A stretch of DNA of 64,000 nucleotides from Taxillus chinensis (Eukaryota > Streptophyta > Magnoliopsida > Santalales > Loranthaceae): the NCBI GenBank assembly GCA_023512835.1, contig CM042088.1, forward strand, positions 29,165,164 through 29,229,163, in the 5' to 3' direction. The notes beneath the pieces are model-generated. The model did not search any database and was not told where the DNA came from. It saw nothing but the letters and a program-made list of their open reading frames with translations. Within the stretch, counting starts at the first letter, position 1. Each line of letters starts with the position of its first letter. This document shows, one piece after another, positions 1 through 11,716 of the stretch. The position numbers and the translations under genes are program-made.

Positions 1-1077
1 TCCTATTACTTATTAAAGTCTATTACTGGGTATGTGTAGGACACATAATATATCATTAATTAGACTAAGTATAAAATTGGTTTATAATAGAGTTTGGGTT
101 GATCTATTCTAATAAGATTGGGGTGTGATTATTTCCATATTGGGAGTAATTTAATCTAGGATCATTATAAAGAACTTACAAATAGTAGCATCAGTATGTA
201 TTTATACATATTGAACAAGATCATAATAAAATATGTTCTTCAACTAATCTCCGTTGCATTGTATGAAGAACTTTATTTTCTATCGTTGGATGACTGATTT
301 ATAGATTGATCTTAATCCAGACCGTTTGATTAACTCATGTCTATAATTCATGCCTCTTGAATGAGTGAGAGGCTTTGAGCTTCAAATACCCTGATATCTT
401 GGAGATATAATATTCTAGTTAGTATAAGTGTCAAGTCAAGTGTATAGAATCTACTACTTCACTATGCGAAGAGTAATAATATTCTCATGTTGTTTAATTT
501 TAGATTCTTAGGCGAATCAAGCGCTAGTAACTATATTGGATATAGTTTATTATAAATCCTAATTTATGATTGGATCATGAATAGGTCACCCGTTAAAGAA
601 TTAATGATAACACATGGACAAAGATATAATTAGAGAGATTGAACGGAATTTATTGATACTTGTCTCTAATTATGAATATCATAATGGAAGATTATATCAC
701 ATGACAATCAGTTATATCGATGGACAAATCATTTATTGTGTATTCTTGTAATTATATTTGCTTAATCTTAAAGTATAGTTTTAGTCTCTAATCATAGCTC
801 AGACTAAAACTAATAAATGATGATTTAATTAATTAATGAATTAATTAAATATTATTTATTGGAACTTCGATTAAGTAGTTTCATTTGGTCCCTTTAACTA
901 GCATAATTTATTCTTGTATGGAGTATTAGATTATTGTGAGATAATTCTCTGGCTGTGTTTAAGAGCTAATTATTTAACATGTATCAATATATATTTAAGA
1001 GTTAAATATATATATCACATGGTTATTTATTTAATTATATTAAATAAATCATTATATTATTTATTTATATGATAAAT
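1..1077. other. AT-rich DNA without a recognisable gene
   Basis: No convincing ORF is visible on either strand. The stretch is AT-rich and has several TTAATTAA-like palindromic runs near 820-850 and 1030-1075. It is the target sequence into which the Copia element starting at 1078 inserted. It may be old LTR or intron-like DNA, but I see no terminal repeats that would prove this. Confidence 0.5.
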
Positions 1078-1218
1078 TGTTGTTTCCATAGTCTTATTGG
1101 GTTGTCATTGTTGTCAATACTTATATTTAGAAGCGAGCAGCAACATGTCGTACTTGGTTGGATAACTTCATAGAGTGATCTCTTAGAGTGAGTTTGTAGA
1201 GAGAGTCTAACTAGGTAC

Positions 1219-1440
1219 TACTTCAATCTGTTCAAAGTCGAAGATCCGTAGACTTGAAGATTTGTAGAGTTGAAGATCCTTAGGCTCAAAGAACCACAGA
1301 CTCAAAGGTCTATAGGGTCGCAGACTCGAAAATCCGTAGGGTAAGAGATTCAAAGACCCATCAAGTGAAGAGTGGCAGTGTTGCAAAGTCGAAGCTTGAC
1401 GGATCAAAGATTGGGAGACCTGTTGATATGAACCCGTTGA
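1219..1440 (+). repeat. Degenerate short tandem repeats in LTR F
   Basis: About a dozen imperfect units of roughly 15-18 bases follow each other, with the core TCGAAGATCYGTAG or CTCAAAGGTC. The same type of repeat occurs in the Gypsy LTRs of this window and in the related Copia LTR near 62250-62770. Confidence 0.6.
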
Positions 1441-2609
1441 TGTGAATAGATGTTTAGCTAAGTCAGAGTTGGGTTGGTTGCTGGCTCTAAACTGGAGACC
1501 TGGAGACTCAAAGAGTTAGAAGTTAGTTAGTCGCTAACTCTAACTTGGATTCGAAGACTTAGAGCCTTAACCCAAAGATCAGAGTGTCATTGACTCTAAA
1601 CTTGAGTTGATCTGACTCGAAGGTCCGAAGGTTGGAAGGTACAAACTCGAAGATTGTAGCGTCTGTACTATATGAAGTATCTGTGAGGCTACGAAGCAGT
1701 CATCTTTGAGGTTATAGCTAATTGAAGGATCGAAACGTAGTTAAGGTTGTCATTTAAGTAAGTTATTCAGGAAACGTATCTGCACACGCCAAGTATCAGA
1801 ATAAATACGTGGATGTTATCCAAGGCTGGAGTAGTTTGTTTCAACGATGGAAATCAGAAGATGGAACATGTCTAACCCTAGCATAAGGTTTCCATGCAAC
1901 GACCGTCCTATAGAAGAAAAGCAGATGCCATACTTTAGATATGCGTCAAGAATATTTTCAATATACACGCAAAGTATCTTAAGAGATACAAGAGACGCAG
2001 AGTAGTTCGTATTACATACATAGAGAAGAGGAGATAGAGAGCAAGATAACAGTGAGTTCATGTAGCCTCATTCCTCATACATTCAATGAACAGATTATGA
2101 GTTTGGTAAAGGAGTGGTTGAAGGTTAACACGTGCAAACAGTTGAACACACAGGAGAAGATTACGTTAGATAGTTCATCACAGTGAGTAAGTACTGAAGT
2201 AATACTATTTTTGTATTTACATTCAAGAGAGAAGAGAGTTAATCTTATTATAACAAAGGCAAGTCCCTACTGTATTAAAAGCATATAGTAGATTGGACTC
2301 GATGTAGGTACACTGTGAGGATTTTTCTCAGTGGTGAGAGCAAGTTCACTATGATGTGTATGTTGAAATGATTACTCTTGGATATACGGTGGTATTTGTG
2401 AAGGCCATGATGTATGGTTGTTGTTATGTGTTGCTTGTGTATAAAATATGATAGGCTATGTAAAATTATGCTAGTGAAAGCAATTGTGTTCGTTAGTGAG
2501 GGTAATATGTTAAATATTAGGTATGCATAGTAGTTGTGTGTAGGTGTAGTGTCTATAAGAACATTTTCTTCTTTTTTTTCGAGGAGAAAAAAACCTAAGC
2601 TGTGGAGGA

Positions 2610-3532
2610 TGTAAGGATTCGTATATGTGTTAGCGTAACTTATAATCTATATTTGATGTTAAGAATATTATTTTGAGAACGTGACCATTAATACGATCAT
2701 TTTGACTATATTTGGGCCTAGTTAGAGGTCCAGAAGCCTCCAGGAGTTATTTAGTAATTTTTAAGAGTTAAATTGAGGGTTAATAAGTGAAAAATAGAAT
2801 TTATGAGGGCTTTTTAGAAATTATTAAAAAGGATAACGAATTTTAATTAAAAATAAGGTTTTGGGGTTTTATTATTTATTATAACTTTATTTTGAGATAC
2901 CCTAGCCGTCAGAGGAAAGTTCTTAGTATTCTTCACGTTCTTCATCGTTCTTCGCCGATTCTAGACTATTCTTGCGAGTTTAATCCCTTTGGAAGGCAAG
3001 AGGTAGGTGATTTTTCAGATTCTTCGTTGTTCTATTACATGAGTGCAAACTGTTAGAGAACTTTTACTGTTTCATACGCATCAGCGCATATATTAATTTA
3101 TCATGAATGTAAATTTCAATTTGTTTTAATCTGATCTTTTTTTAAAACTTAATTTCATGTGTTTAGTCGTTTAACTCGTCGCACACACTCTCTCATAATA
3201 TCAAAATTGCTCAAATCCGATCGATCCATCCATCAGTCCCCAACTGTGTTGAATCATCGAATTTGATTATGGGTTGTATGTATTTTCCATTCATCATGGA
3301 CGGACGCAAATGGATCTTGACATCTTCTGGGCATGGAATATCCAACGTTGGGGGTTTAATAGTATTCTCGCTATATCACTTTTCTTGGTCTGGTGGTAGT
3401 ATGGTTTAATTGAGTTTTAATTAAATTACTTTTCCGTGTTGGTCCTTCGCACAAGAAAACCAAGCTACTCTTGTTCATCATGTTGCATGTACCTAGTTCC
3501 CTTAGCCTTTAAAGGGCCTAATATTGTTTAAT

Positions 3533-3563
<31 letters not shown>

Positions 3564-4770
3564 AATCTATAAAATATATATATTAGTTTAAAATATATAT
3601 TTATAAATATTATTGGGTTTGATATCAACAATTTAAAATATTTATGAATAATGTTGGATTTGATATCATTAGTTTTATATATATATATATATTGTTTGAG
3701 TTTTATATTATCAGTTTAATGATATAAATATTATTTAGGTTCGATATTATTAGTTTAATAATATAAATACGATTTGGGCTTGATATTGTTAGTTTAATAA
3801 AAATATTGTTTGACTTGATATAATTTGTTTAATAAAATAAATATTGTTTGAGCTTGCTGTTATTAGATGAGCGATATAATTGTTATTTGTGACACGTTAT
3901 TTGTTGGTTTAGCAAATTAAATCTTTTGTATCTCATAATACTGATTTGATGAAATTATTATTTGTTGATTAAATGTGGGAATTGGTTGTGAAGTTGGTTG
4001 TGGAATTAATTGGGTTAACCACGGGTCCCACATAGGGCTGGCAAGAAGTCGTAGGTCCCCTAAGTGGCTGGTTAACCCAGGTCCCATATGTGGCAGGTTG
4101 TCATTGGAGACACCACAGGTCTCACATATGGCTGTCTGGTAGTGATTGGGATCGTTGGTGTTAGTTGCGGGAATCTCGTGGATGGTTGGATTATTCGGTG
4201 TGTACCCTTAATGAATGAAATGTAATGTGTGTGATGTTATATTTTGTGATTAAATGTAAACTTATTGTGATAGAGTAGGACACTACACTAGCACAAGCAT
4301 ACACCGATCATGTAGACTTATGATTTCATGTTATAGGATGGTGAGGAGATGGAGATCACCTACTAGGCATTTGTGCTCACTCCTACTTTGTTGACATGTT
4401 TCAGGTATCGACCTATTCGCTAGAGGCTGGACCGAAGTTAATTGTTATTTAACTTACATTTTGTATAAGTTGGATTATGGATTTGTATAACATAATTTGT
4501 TTATTTATTTGAATTATCTGGACGAGGATCCGTCAAAGTTGTATTGAATTTGTAAAATGACTTTATTATTAATAAATTATTTTCCTTAGCTTCATCGCAT
4601 GTGGGATTGTACTTGGATACCCCTGATGTATGAATGTACAAGTATAACTCGGACAGCATCCGCTGTGTAGTCCATATCGGTGCTAGAAACCAACCCCTTG
4701 ACCCTTCGGGTGCGGGCATGGGGAAGTCACACTCTTAGTTCCGGTCTTTCCGGGATTTAGGGGCGTAACA
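2610..4770 (+). repeat. Gypsy LTR (copy A)
   Basis: Starts TGTAAGGAT and ends GGGCGTAACA. The 3' 150 bases, including a run with CCAACCCCTTGACC and TCGGGTGCGGGC, align with the 3' ends of copies B, D and E. It contains an (AT)n microsatellite at about 3538-3562 and several copies of a GGTCCCACATATGGCTGG-like unit at 4019-4135. Confidence 0.75.
3538..3562. repeat. (AT)n microsatellite
   Basis: An uninterrupted AT dinucleotide run inside LTR A. A second, shorter run lies at about 3675-3692. Confidence 0.9.
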
Positions 4771-5045
4771 TACACCCTCGCCACCATGGAGTAGATCATA
4801 TGGATCAAACAACGTAGATCATGTGTCTTTGTCCTTTATTTCGCATACATACTTGTTGTTAACTTGATCTTGCATAAGACACTAAGATACCACCCAAACA
4901 ATAATCACATCTATAAAAATATCTCTGAGAAGTAAACTACTCCTTAAAACTAAAAGAATTAGTTTTAAGTATACAGATTTACCCCCCTCTCTGTATACAC
5001 ACGTATATACCTATACGATCTTGTTTGGATCTTGGAAATATCAAT

Positions 5046-5057
5046 TGGTATCAGAGC
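5046..5057 (+). other. Primer-binding site of element F
   Basis: TGGTATCAGAGC lies two bases after the LTR end at 5043. It is complementary to the 3' end of plant initiator-Met tRNA, the standard minus-strand primer of plant Copia and many Gypsy elements. Confidence 0.9.
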
Positions 5058-5184
5058 TAAGTTCTCACTGGAGACAGATCTATCACTCTGTGGAGAAGTG
5101 ATCTCACAGACCAATACATTTATGTTGCTGAGATCTGTGGCTTAATAATTTAGTGACTAAGCAAGAGTTCATTGGTATATATAA

Positions 5185-6640
5185 ATGGAGATTCATATCA
5201 GCGAACTAAGCACTAGCTCCAACTGTGCAAAGAGAGTACCTATCTTTGATGACACAAATTATAAGATATAGAGAGCCAAAATGGACACCGTGTTTCTGTC
5301 TGTGGGTATGGATGTTGAACGGGTAATAAGAGATGGATATGTAGAACCTGCTGATAACAGAACCCACAGAAGCTAAGAGAAGAACCTACGAGCTAAATGG
5401 AAGAGCCCTGAGTGTGATCACGTCAACACTCACAGACTCAGAATATGCTAAGGTTATGGACTGTAAAGTAGGGAACGATTTATTGGATAAATTAGAAAGT
5501 GTATATCAAGAAGATGGAAGATTAAAAGAAATCAAGCTACGATTGTATACTCAGAAGTACGAAGCTCTCAAAATGGAGAAGCATGAGAGTATACTGGAGT
5601 TCTTTGTACGGTTAACTGAGATTGTCAATGACATAAAGAGTCATGGAAAAAATAAGAAAAACTTCACAATTGTAAAGAAAGTACTAAGGGTTCTACCCAA
5701 AAGATTCATTCCAAGGACAGAAGTTCTAGAAAACAACCGAGACCTGGAGACAATGTCATTACAGGAGCTACAGTACAGTTTGACTGCATTTGAAATGAAG
5801 TTGCACTCCTATAAAGAGCCATCAACATAAACATCCACGCCTACGACAAAAGAGACAAAAGAAGTAGCCTTTAAGGCTATGAAAAAGTTAAAAATTAAGA
5901 AAGAAACTGAGTCCTTAGAAGATCAAGAGGATAGTGATAGTGAAGATGGTGAAGATAAGGTGGTAGCCTACTTCACCAAAAAGTTTAGAGGAGGTGGAGC
6001 AAGAAAGCTAGCTGGAGGAAAAGGGAAAAGTGGACTTTCCCTTAGATGTTTTAAATGTGAAAAGCAGAGATACTTTGCATCACAGTGCAAGATGAAAGCT
6101 GATGAATCGGATGATGAAGCCTCAGATGTAGAGGATACAAAGTGGAAGAAGACATTATCCAAAAGAATCAATTCCACAAAGAGAACAACAACTCTACAAA
6201 AGAAGAAGGGCTCATACAAGAATTACATGAGCCAAATTACTGAATTTGATGATGAGGATGAATGCTTATCAGACTGTGCCCTTGTTGCCCGAATTAAAAT
6301 AGACAATGGTAGCATTTCCTCATAAAATGAAGGGGCAATTAATGAAGAAGAAGTAGATCTAAAAGAGGAGCTCGAGCTTGCAACAGAAGATATCTGCAAG
6401 AGAGGAAGTAGGATCAAGCAGCTCAAGGGAGAGCTCAAGCAAGCCAAGGGAAAGCTTGGAGAAGTCAGAGGAGAGAAGGATAAGGTGTTGGGGGAGTCAA
6501 AGAAGTTCTGTGAGGAAATTGTCACCCTAAAGCTCAAGCTAGAGGAGCAAATTAAGATATGTGATGACATTATGACATTACTACAGAACTCATCACTAGA
6601 GACACCACAATCCAACGACTTAAGAACAACTAGTTAGCCT
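5185..6640 (+). pseudogene. Broken Copia Gag (UBN2-type capsid and zinc knuckle)
   Basis: The reading starts at an ATG at 5185, 130 bases after the primer site. Early on it meets an in-frame TAG where related Gags have a Trp codon (NYKI-stop-RAKM), then shifts frame before the long open stretch 5414-5830. That stretch has the UBN2/DUF4219 capsid pattern with conserved LLDKLESVY and LRLYTQKYEALKM. The next open piece (5879-6325) has an acidic linker and a zinc knuckle at 6047-6088 whose His is replaced by Tyr (CFKCEKQRYFASQC). From 6326 to 6640 the sequence reads as Lys/Glu-rich coiled coil. It can no longer make a complete capsid protein. Confidence 0.75.
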
Positions 6641-6893
6641 TCAATAGAAAATCTTAAAAGACAAGGCCACTCAAACCTCAACATCTAAAAGCTCCCAAAT
6701 CACATCTCTCATAACACCATAGGTGGCTCAGAAGACCTGGGAAACATTACAAGCGGCTAGGAAGGAAATTACGACACCACAAGTGGTAAGGAAGGTCAAC
6801 ATTCCAAATGGTGCAGGTGACATGCACAAGAATGCCACTGTTGTGACCTAGAGCTACTAGAAAGTTAAGAGTGCCACCAAGGGTAGTGTGAAT
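6641..6893 (+). other. Degraded gag 3' end of element F
   Basis: No open frame. About four imperfect repeats of roughly 33 bases with a GTGGCTCAGAAG / GCGGCTAGGAAG-like core lie at 6715-6830. The segment ends where Gypsy LTR C starts at 6894. Confidence 0.5.
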
Positions 6894-7130
6894 TGTAAAG
6901 ATCCGTATTCTTGGTCATAGGGGGAACGAGTAGATGTGAGCATGTAATCAAGCTCGAAAAGTGTGGAAGTTTGACTATACTTGGACCTGTTTTGGAGTCC
7001 GAAGCCCCATGGAGCAATATGGGCTTATTTGAGGGTCTTTTGGGGCATTATGGAAATTATTTTTAATTATCAGGTAAATAGAATAAAAGGAGAGATAGGG
7101 TTCCCGGTGCGTCTTTGGCATTATGCGCAA

Positions 7131-7176
7131 GAGAAAGAGAAAGAGAGAGAGAGGCACAAGAGAGAGAGAGAGAGGG
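7131..7176. repeat. (GA)n-rich tract in LTR C
   Basis: A purine tract dominated by GAGA lies about 240 bases into LTR C. LTR E has a TC run (26964-27008), the reverse complement, at a comparable place, so the tract is probably a family feature near the transcribed leader. Confidence 0.8.
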
Positions 7177-7875
7177 TGACACGAAAGATTCTTTGGATCT
7201 AGAGCATAAAGATCAAGGTTTTTCAATCAGCTTTAAGAGGTAGGTGCTCCTAAACTCCCTTACCGTGATCCTATCTTGTTATGATGTGAATGGCGTGAGG
7301 TATAATCGATCTAGTATGTTTTGTGGGAGAAACTCCTATTGTGGCTTGATCTATGTGTTTGTATATGTATCTGATGTTGCTGTGTGATTTAGAGGTATTT
7401 TAGGATGCGATTTGTGGTGTAAGTGGGGGACTGGGTGTAAAAGTATGGTTTTTGAATATCTGGGAGGTTGGTTGGTCGATTCCAGAGGAAGGGCGGTGGA
7501 ACAACAATGAATAGTAACACAAGGTGAACTGTGTGGTCAGCAGCGTGTTTAGGGTTGTCACGCCCCCAACTCTAGGATACCTGGAACTAGATACGCGACT
7601 CTCCTATACTCGCACCCGAGGGCAAGGGGTTGGTGACTAGCACCAAAAAAAGGGGCCCACAGTGGGTGTTGCCCAAATGCACCTATACAATCATACAATA
7701 AAGGTATTCTTGTATTCCCAAAACCATGCAACTGAGTAAAAACATCATCATAGAATATCATACATAACATGAGATACAATATAACAACCACGGACCTATG
7801 TCCGGAAAGAAGGTATAGATAATACAAAATGGGCAGAATGGACATAGTCTCATACATCAAAAAGAGTCTGGTCTG

Positions 7876-8387
7876 TAGGGGTATAAAACTGGTTAAAGCC
7901 CGCGGACCAAGCCCACGGGCTTGCGGGCTTGGGGCGGGCCGGGCCGAGCAAAGCTCGGTCCGGTTAAAATGCGGGCCTAAACGGATTAGCCCGTTTAAGC
8001 CCGCCCCATTTAGGCCCGACCCGTACGGGCTGGCCCGTGGGCTTTTTTTATTTTTTTATTTTTATTTTTATTATTTATAAATATCTTAAAATTTAATACA
8101 TATATTATATTATATAATTTTAATTGAGTAATTAAATTTTATATATAAACAATTGTAAAATAAAATCGAAATAATATTGGTTTAATAAAATTATATTGTA
8201 TACTTTTTAATTTTTAAAAAATAAAAATCAAAAAATCAAAAATAAATAAATAATACGGGCTAGCCCGTGGGCCCCCGCGGATTGCTGCGGGCCGGGCCGG
8301 GCCGAGCCTAAACGGGCTGGCCCGTTTAGGCCGGCCCCGTTGCGGGCCGAGCCGGGCTGGGTCGGTCTGGCCCGTTTTACACCCCTG
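7876..8387. mobile_element. hAT-type MITE (512 bp) inside LTR D
   Basis: The ends are near-perfect inverted repeats (TAGGGGTATAAAAC at the left; the right end reads GTTTTACACCCCTG). An exact 8-bp target duplication CTGGTCTG lies at 7868-7875 and 8388-8395. The subterminal parts are very GC-rich (repeated GGCCCG and GGGCC words) and the centre is AT-rich, typical of non-autonomous hAT elements. There is no coding capacity. Confidence 0.9.
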
Positions 8388-8799
8388 CTGGTCTGCTCGA
8401 TCTGCTCGACGGCAAACCCCAAGGCTACCTCCTACATGAACCTAAAAATCAAGACAACAACGTAGGGTGAGCACAAAGGCTCAATAGGTGACCTACAATA
8501 CACTACCCGTGTATACATGTGCCAGTGAATGTATAATTCTATAATAATGCACACAGTTCCAATGCAATACCAATGAAAGCATAAACACACACGCAACAGT
8601 GTTCACACAACTTATTACTATGCAGTACAATCAAAGCATAGACATACAAGGTTCACACAATCAAGTCACACCAACTTTACAATACACAATTAAGTCACAC
8701 AGACTTTACAACATAGCTGATCAACATAGGGCAAGGCTCTTACAGCCTGCTCACCACAATGGGACCATAGCATAAAAGCAGCCACCCGTGGGACCTTCC

Positions 8800-8935
8800 G
8801 CTATCAACCAACCATATAGGGGATCTCAGCTATCAGCCAGCCATATAGGGGACCTCAGCTATCAGCCATCCATATAGGGGACCTCAGTTACCAGCCAGCC
8901 CTGCATGGGACCTCGATTTACCAGCTAATCAAATC
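8800..8935. repeat. ~30-bp tandem repeats in LTR D
   Basis: Four to five imperfect copies of a unit with the core ATATAGGGGACCTCAGCTAT follow each other. LTR A has the opposite-strand version of this unit at about 4019-4135, so the array is an LTR family feature. Confidence 0.7.
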
Positions 8936-9149
8936 AATAAAACCCTACAATCAAGGCCTCCGACATCCATGAGGTTCTAGACCCCCAACCATGTTCATAC
9001 CACATAATATTTCATGCCAAGTAAACAACAAAATTTCATACCTCTAGAAAGGCATAAGGATTTATTTTATATACGAAATATGGGTTGGGAGATAATAGAA
9101 ATAGCTCAAAGGACCAGCACCAAAAGGCTCTCTAAATACCCAACCCCGA

Positions 9150-9530
9150 AGCTCGAAGCCCAGCCTCGAAGATTCTGACCCGAAACCCTGACCTGAAGTT
9201 CTGACCCAAAGCGGTTGGCTGACCCGAAGCCCAGCCTTGAAGATTCTTGGGACACTACCTTGAAGATTCCTGGAACACTACCTCAAAGATTCCTAGGAGA
9301 CTGCCTCGAAGATTTGTAGAATTGTTGCCTCGAAGATTCATAGAATCGCTGCCTCAAAGACTCGTAGGACTCTATCTCAAAGATCCGTAGAGCTGCGACC
9401 TCGAAGATCCCTGGAACACAGTCTCGGAGATCCTAATCTGAAGCATTTGGAGCTGCTGACCTTCGATCTTCAAACCTTTGACCTTCGACCTTCGACCCTA
9501 CGACCTTCGACCCTTAAACCTTCTGGCTCT
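9150..9530 (-). repeat. Degenerate TCGAAGATTC repeats in LTR D
   Basis: A run of imperfect units such as CTCGAAGATTCCTGGAACA, on average about 35 bases apart. It then grades into short CCTTCGACC repeats at about 9470-9520. Confidence 0.7.
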
Positions 9531-11319
9531 AGGATATGCCAACACTTCCCTTCACCAGGTAACACTATTCATTGACGTCCCAGCTTGTTCTTCGTCTGAA
9601 ATCGACCCAGCGACTCCCAAACACCCACAAACCCACTTCTTTACTTAACAAACTACAATTTATACCACATAACACATCCTAAACGCCTCTAAATCACATA
9701 ATAGCCATAGATACATACATATACATATATAAAAAGATTTCAATCCCAAAATTGGGTTTCCCCAAAATCTAAGGTTCATGCTACAACTCACGATTTATGC
9801 CCAAATCACACATGCTCAAGAACGGAAATGAGACAAAAGATTAGGAACACCTATCAGGTAAGGATTCACAAAGGAATCAACCCAAAATCCAAGCTCGAAG
9901 CTCCAATTTTGGCAAACTCCTCTTCTTCCACGCTCTCTCCAAAGACAAGAATGCAAATGACCTATTTGCTATCTTTTTCTCTTTCTCCCCTATTTATATT
10001 TTCATGTTAATTTCTTAATTAACAAATATCCAAAATTACACAATTGCCCCTCTAGGGTCCCAAACTCTAAATTAGACCCAACTACAGCCAAAATGCTCGT
10101 ATCGCCAAGCACAATACCAAAATGGTATATGCACTATCAAATAACAACTATCTTACAAATCAACCTAAAAATAGGTCTCTACAAGGGTTAAAAGTCATAG
10201 AGTCGAGGGATAGAGTCGGAGGGTCGAAGATTTAAGTTCGAAGGGTCGAAGTTTGAGGGACTTCTCCGAGTCTTCGAGGGGGAATCCTTCGAGGGTGTGT
10301 CTACGAGTCTTCGAGGGAGTTCTCCGAGTCATCGAGGGGGGATCCTTCGAGGGTGTGTGTAAAGACTCATATTTGGGTAGTTTTGAGAGATAGTCATTCT
10401 ATGGGAATGTAACTATCTGGACGGTAGTGTAGCTGTCGATGTGAGCATTTTAACTGTACTTGGGCCCGATTCTGAGTCGGGGCCCCATTTGACTCGATTG
10501 TTGACTTTTCGGGGTTTATTGGTTGACTTTGCGTTTGGGCGGTCATTTGGGTATAATAATATCTGTTTAGTGTTGTGCTCGTCATTTCGAGTGTTTTGAC
10601 TATAGTTTGACTCAATTTGGAGTTCGGGGCCTTGGAGGTCAATTTTTGTGTTGGGAGGCCAATTATTGACTGGGTCAATGGTTGACTAGGTCAGTTGACT
10701 GGCAGAAATATAAATAGCAGGAAAAGAAAGAGATTTCATTTTACATTATCACGTTTGTGCGTTTGAGAGAAAGAGCTTGAGAGCTTGGAGGCCTTGACAA
10801 TTTGAGGCGATTTGGGTTTGTGTAGCTCAAAGATTCACTTCAAGTAGGTGTCCTTGAACTTCTTATCTCTCTCTTGTTTTGGATCTACACGAATTTATCA
10901 TGATTTATGAAATTGAGCATGAACCCTAGAATTTGGGGAAAACCAATTTTGGGTTAGATCTAATGGTTTAGCATAAGATCTGTGGTTAAGAACTATTTTA
11001 TATCATTGTGGATATATGTTTCTGTGATTTTGGGGTTGATTTACTGTGTTTTTTATGAGGGTTGATAAGTTAACCATGGAAATCTGGGTTTAGATCTAGA
11101 TTTCTAGAAATCTAGAATTTTATACGTGTTTCTGTTGTTTCTGTGCAATTTAGAGGTGTTCTGGACGCGTTTTGAGGTGGATATCATAGTTTGTGGCAAA
11201 ACAGGGGTGTTAGTGAGCGTCTGGGAGTTTCTGGGCGCGTTTCAGACGAAGAACAGGTAAAAACGATGATGAACAGTACCCTGGGCGCGTTACTGGGTCG
11301 AACTAGCGAAAATCCAAAG

Positions 11320-11560
11320 TTCTGGGTCAAAGGGTCGAAGATCCAGGGTCATAGTTCGTAGACCCATAGTTCGTAGACCCGTAGTTCGTAGTTCATAGAC
11401 CCGTAGTTCGTAGACCTGTAGTTCGTAGCTCGAAGGTTCGTAGTTCGTAGACCCGTAGTCCGAAGGTCGAAGTTCGAAGACCCGCTTCAAGTCTTCGAGG
11501 CGCGCTCCGCAGCTACGAGTCGCTGTTCCGCAGCTACGAGTCGCAGGTTCTGAGCTACGA
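11320..11560 (+). repeat. GTTCGTAGACCC tandem repeats in LTR B
   Basis: About eight imperfect units of 12-17 bases (TAGTTCGTAGACCCG) are followed by three copies of a CAGCTACGAGTCGC-like unit at 11510-11570. Confidence 0.75.
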
Positions 11561-11716
11561 GTCGCAGCTCCTGTAGTGTAACTGGACACTGGACAGCACT
11601 GGACTAGACCTATTTACATTGTAACATATACCCAAAGTATGATACTTAAGTTACAATGTAAATAACGAAATACCCCCCATTTGGATTCAAAGAAAAATAC
11701 TAGAAAAATTAATTCC

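Larger units (their letters stand above)
2314..4770 (+). mobile_element. Gypsy-type insertion A inside Copia LTR F
   Basis: The insertion interrupts LTR F exactly and is flanked by the 5-bp duplication TACAC (2309-2313 and 4771-4775). From 2610 to 4770 it is a Gypsy LTR of the family seen throughout the left half: it starts TGTAAGGAT, ends GGGCGTAACA and is 2161 bp long. Bases 2314-2609 are not LTR. They end in a purine-rich tract (GAGGAGAAAAAAA, then GTGGAGGA) that looks like the polypurine tract before a 3' LTR. It is therefore a 3' end plus LTR rather than a simple solo LTR, although the flanking duplication looks intact. Confidence 0.7.
1078..5043 (+). repeat. 5' LTR of Copia element F (split by an insertion)
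   Basis: Net LTR length is about 1.5 kb once the inserted 2314-4770 segment and one copy of the duplicated TACAC are removed, in line with 1602 bp for the related LTR at 61308-62909. It contains a degenerate array of short units built on TCGAAGATCCGTAGA at about 1219-1420. The final 60 bases are pyrimidine-rich and end ATATCA just before the primer site. Confidence 0.75.
1078..6893 (+). mobile_element. Copia (Sirevirus-like) element F, 5' LTR plus truncated gag
   Basis: The element starts with the LTR end TGTTG at 1078. Its LTR is interrupted by a Gypsy-type insertion (2314-4770), resumes at 4771 and ends in CA at 5043. A perfect 12-base initiator-Met primer site follows two bases later, and then a broken gag. 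Homology to the LTR on the minus strand at 61308-62909 fixes both LTR ends: the blocks around 1143-1215, 2276-2308 and 4771-4830 match the reverse complement of that LTR. Gypsy LTR C cuts the element off at 6893. No protease, integrase or RT of this copy is present in the window. Confidence 0.8.
7556..10183 (-). mobile_element. Solo Gypsy LTR D
   Basis: In plus-strand order it begins TGTCACGCCC and ends GTCTCTACA, so the LTR reads on the minus strand from TGTAGAGACC to GGGCGTGACA. It is flanked by an exact 5-bp duplication AGGGT (7551-7555 and 10184-10188). It has no internal region or second LTR, as expected after LTR-LTR recombination. Length is 2628 bp, of which 520 belong to a nested hAT MITE and its target duplication. 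Confidence 0.9.

Noticed and set aside
8800..8935. CRISPR-like array
   Set aside because: The repeats are direct tandem and degenerate with no unique spacers, and the genome is eukaryotic.
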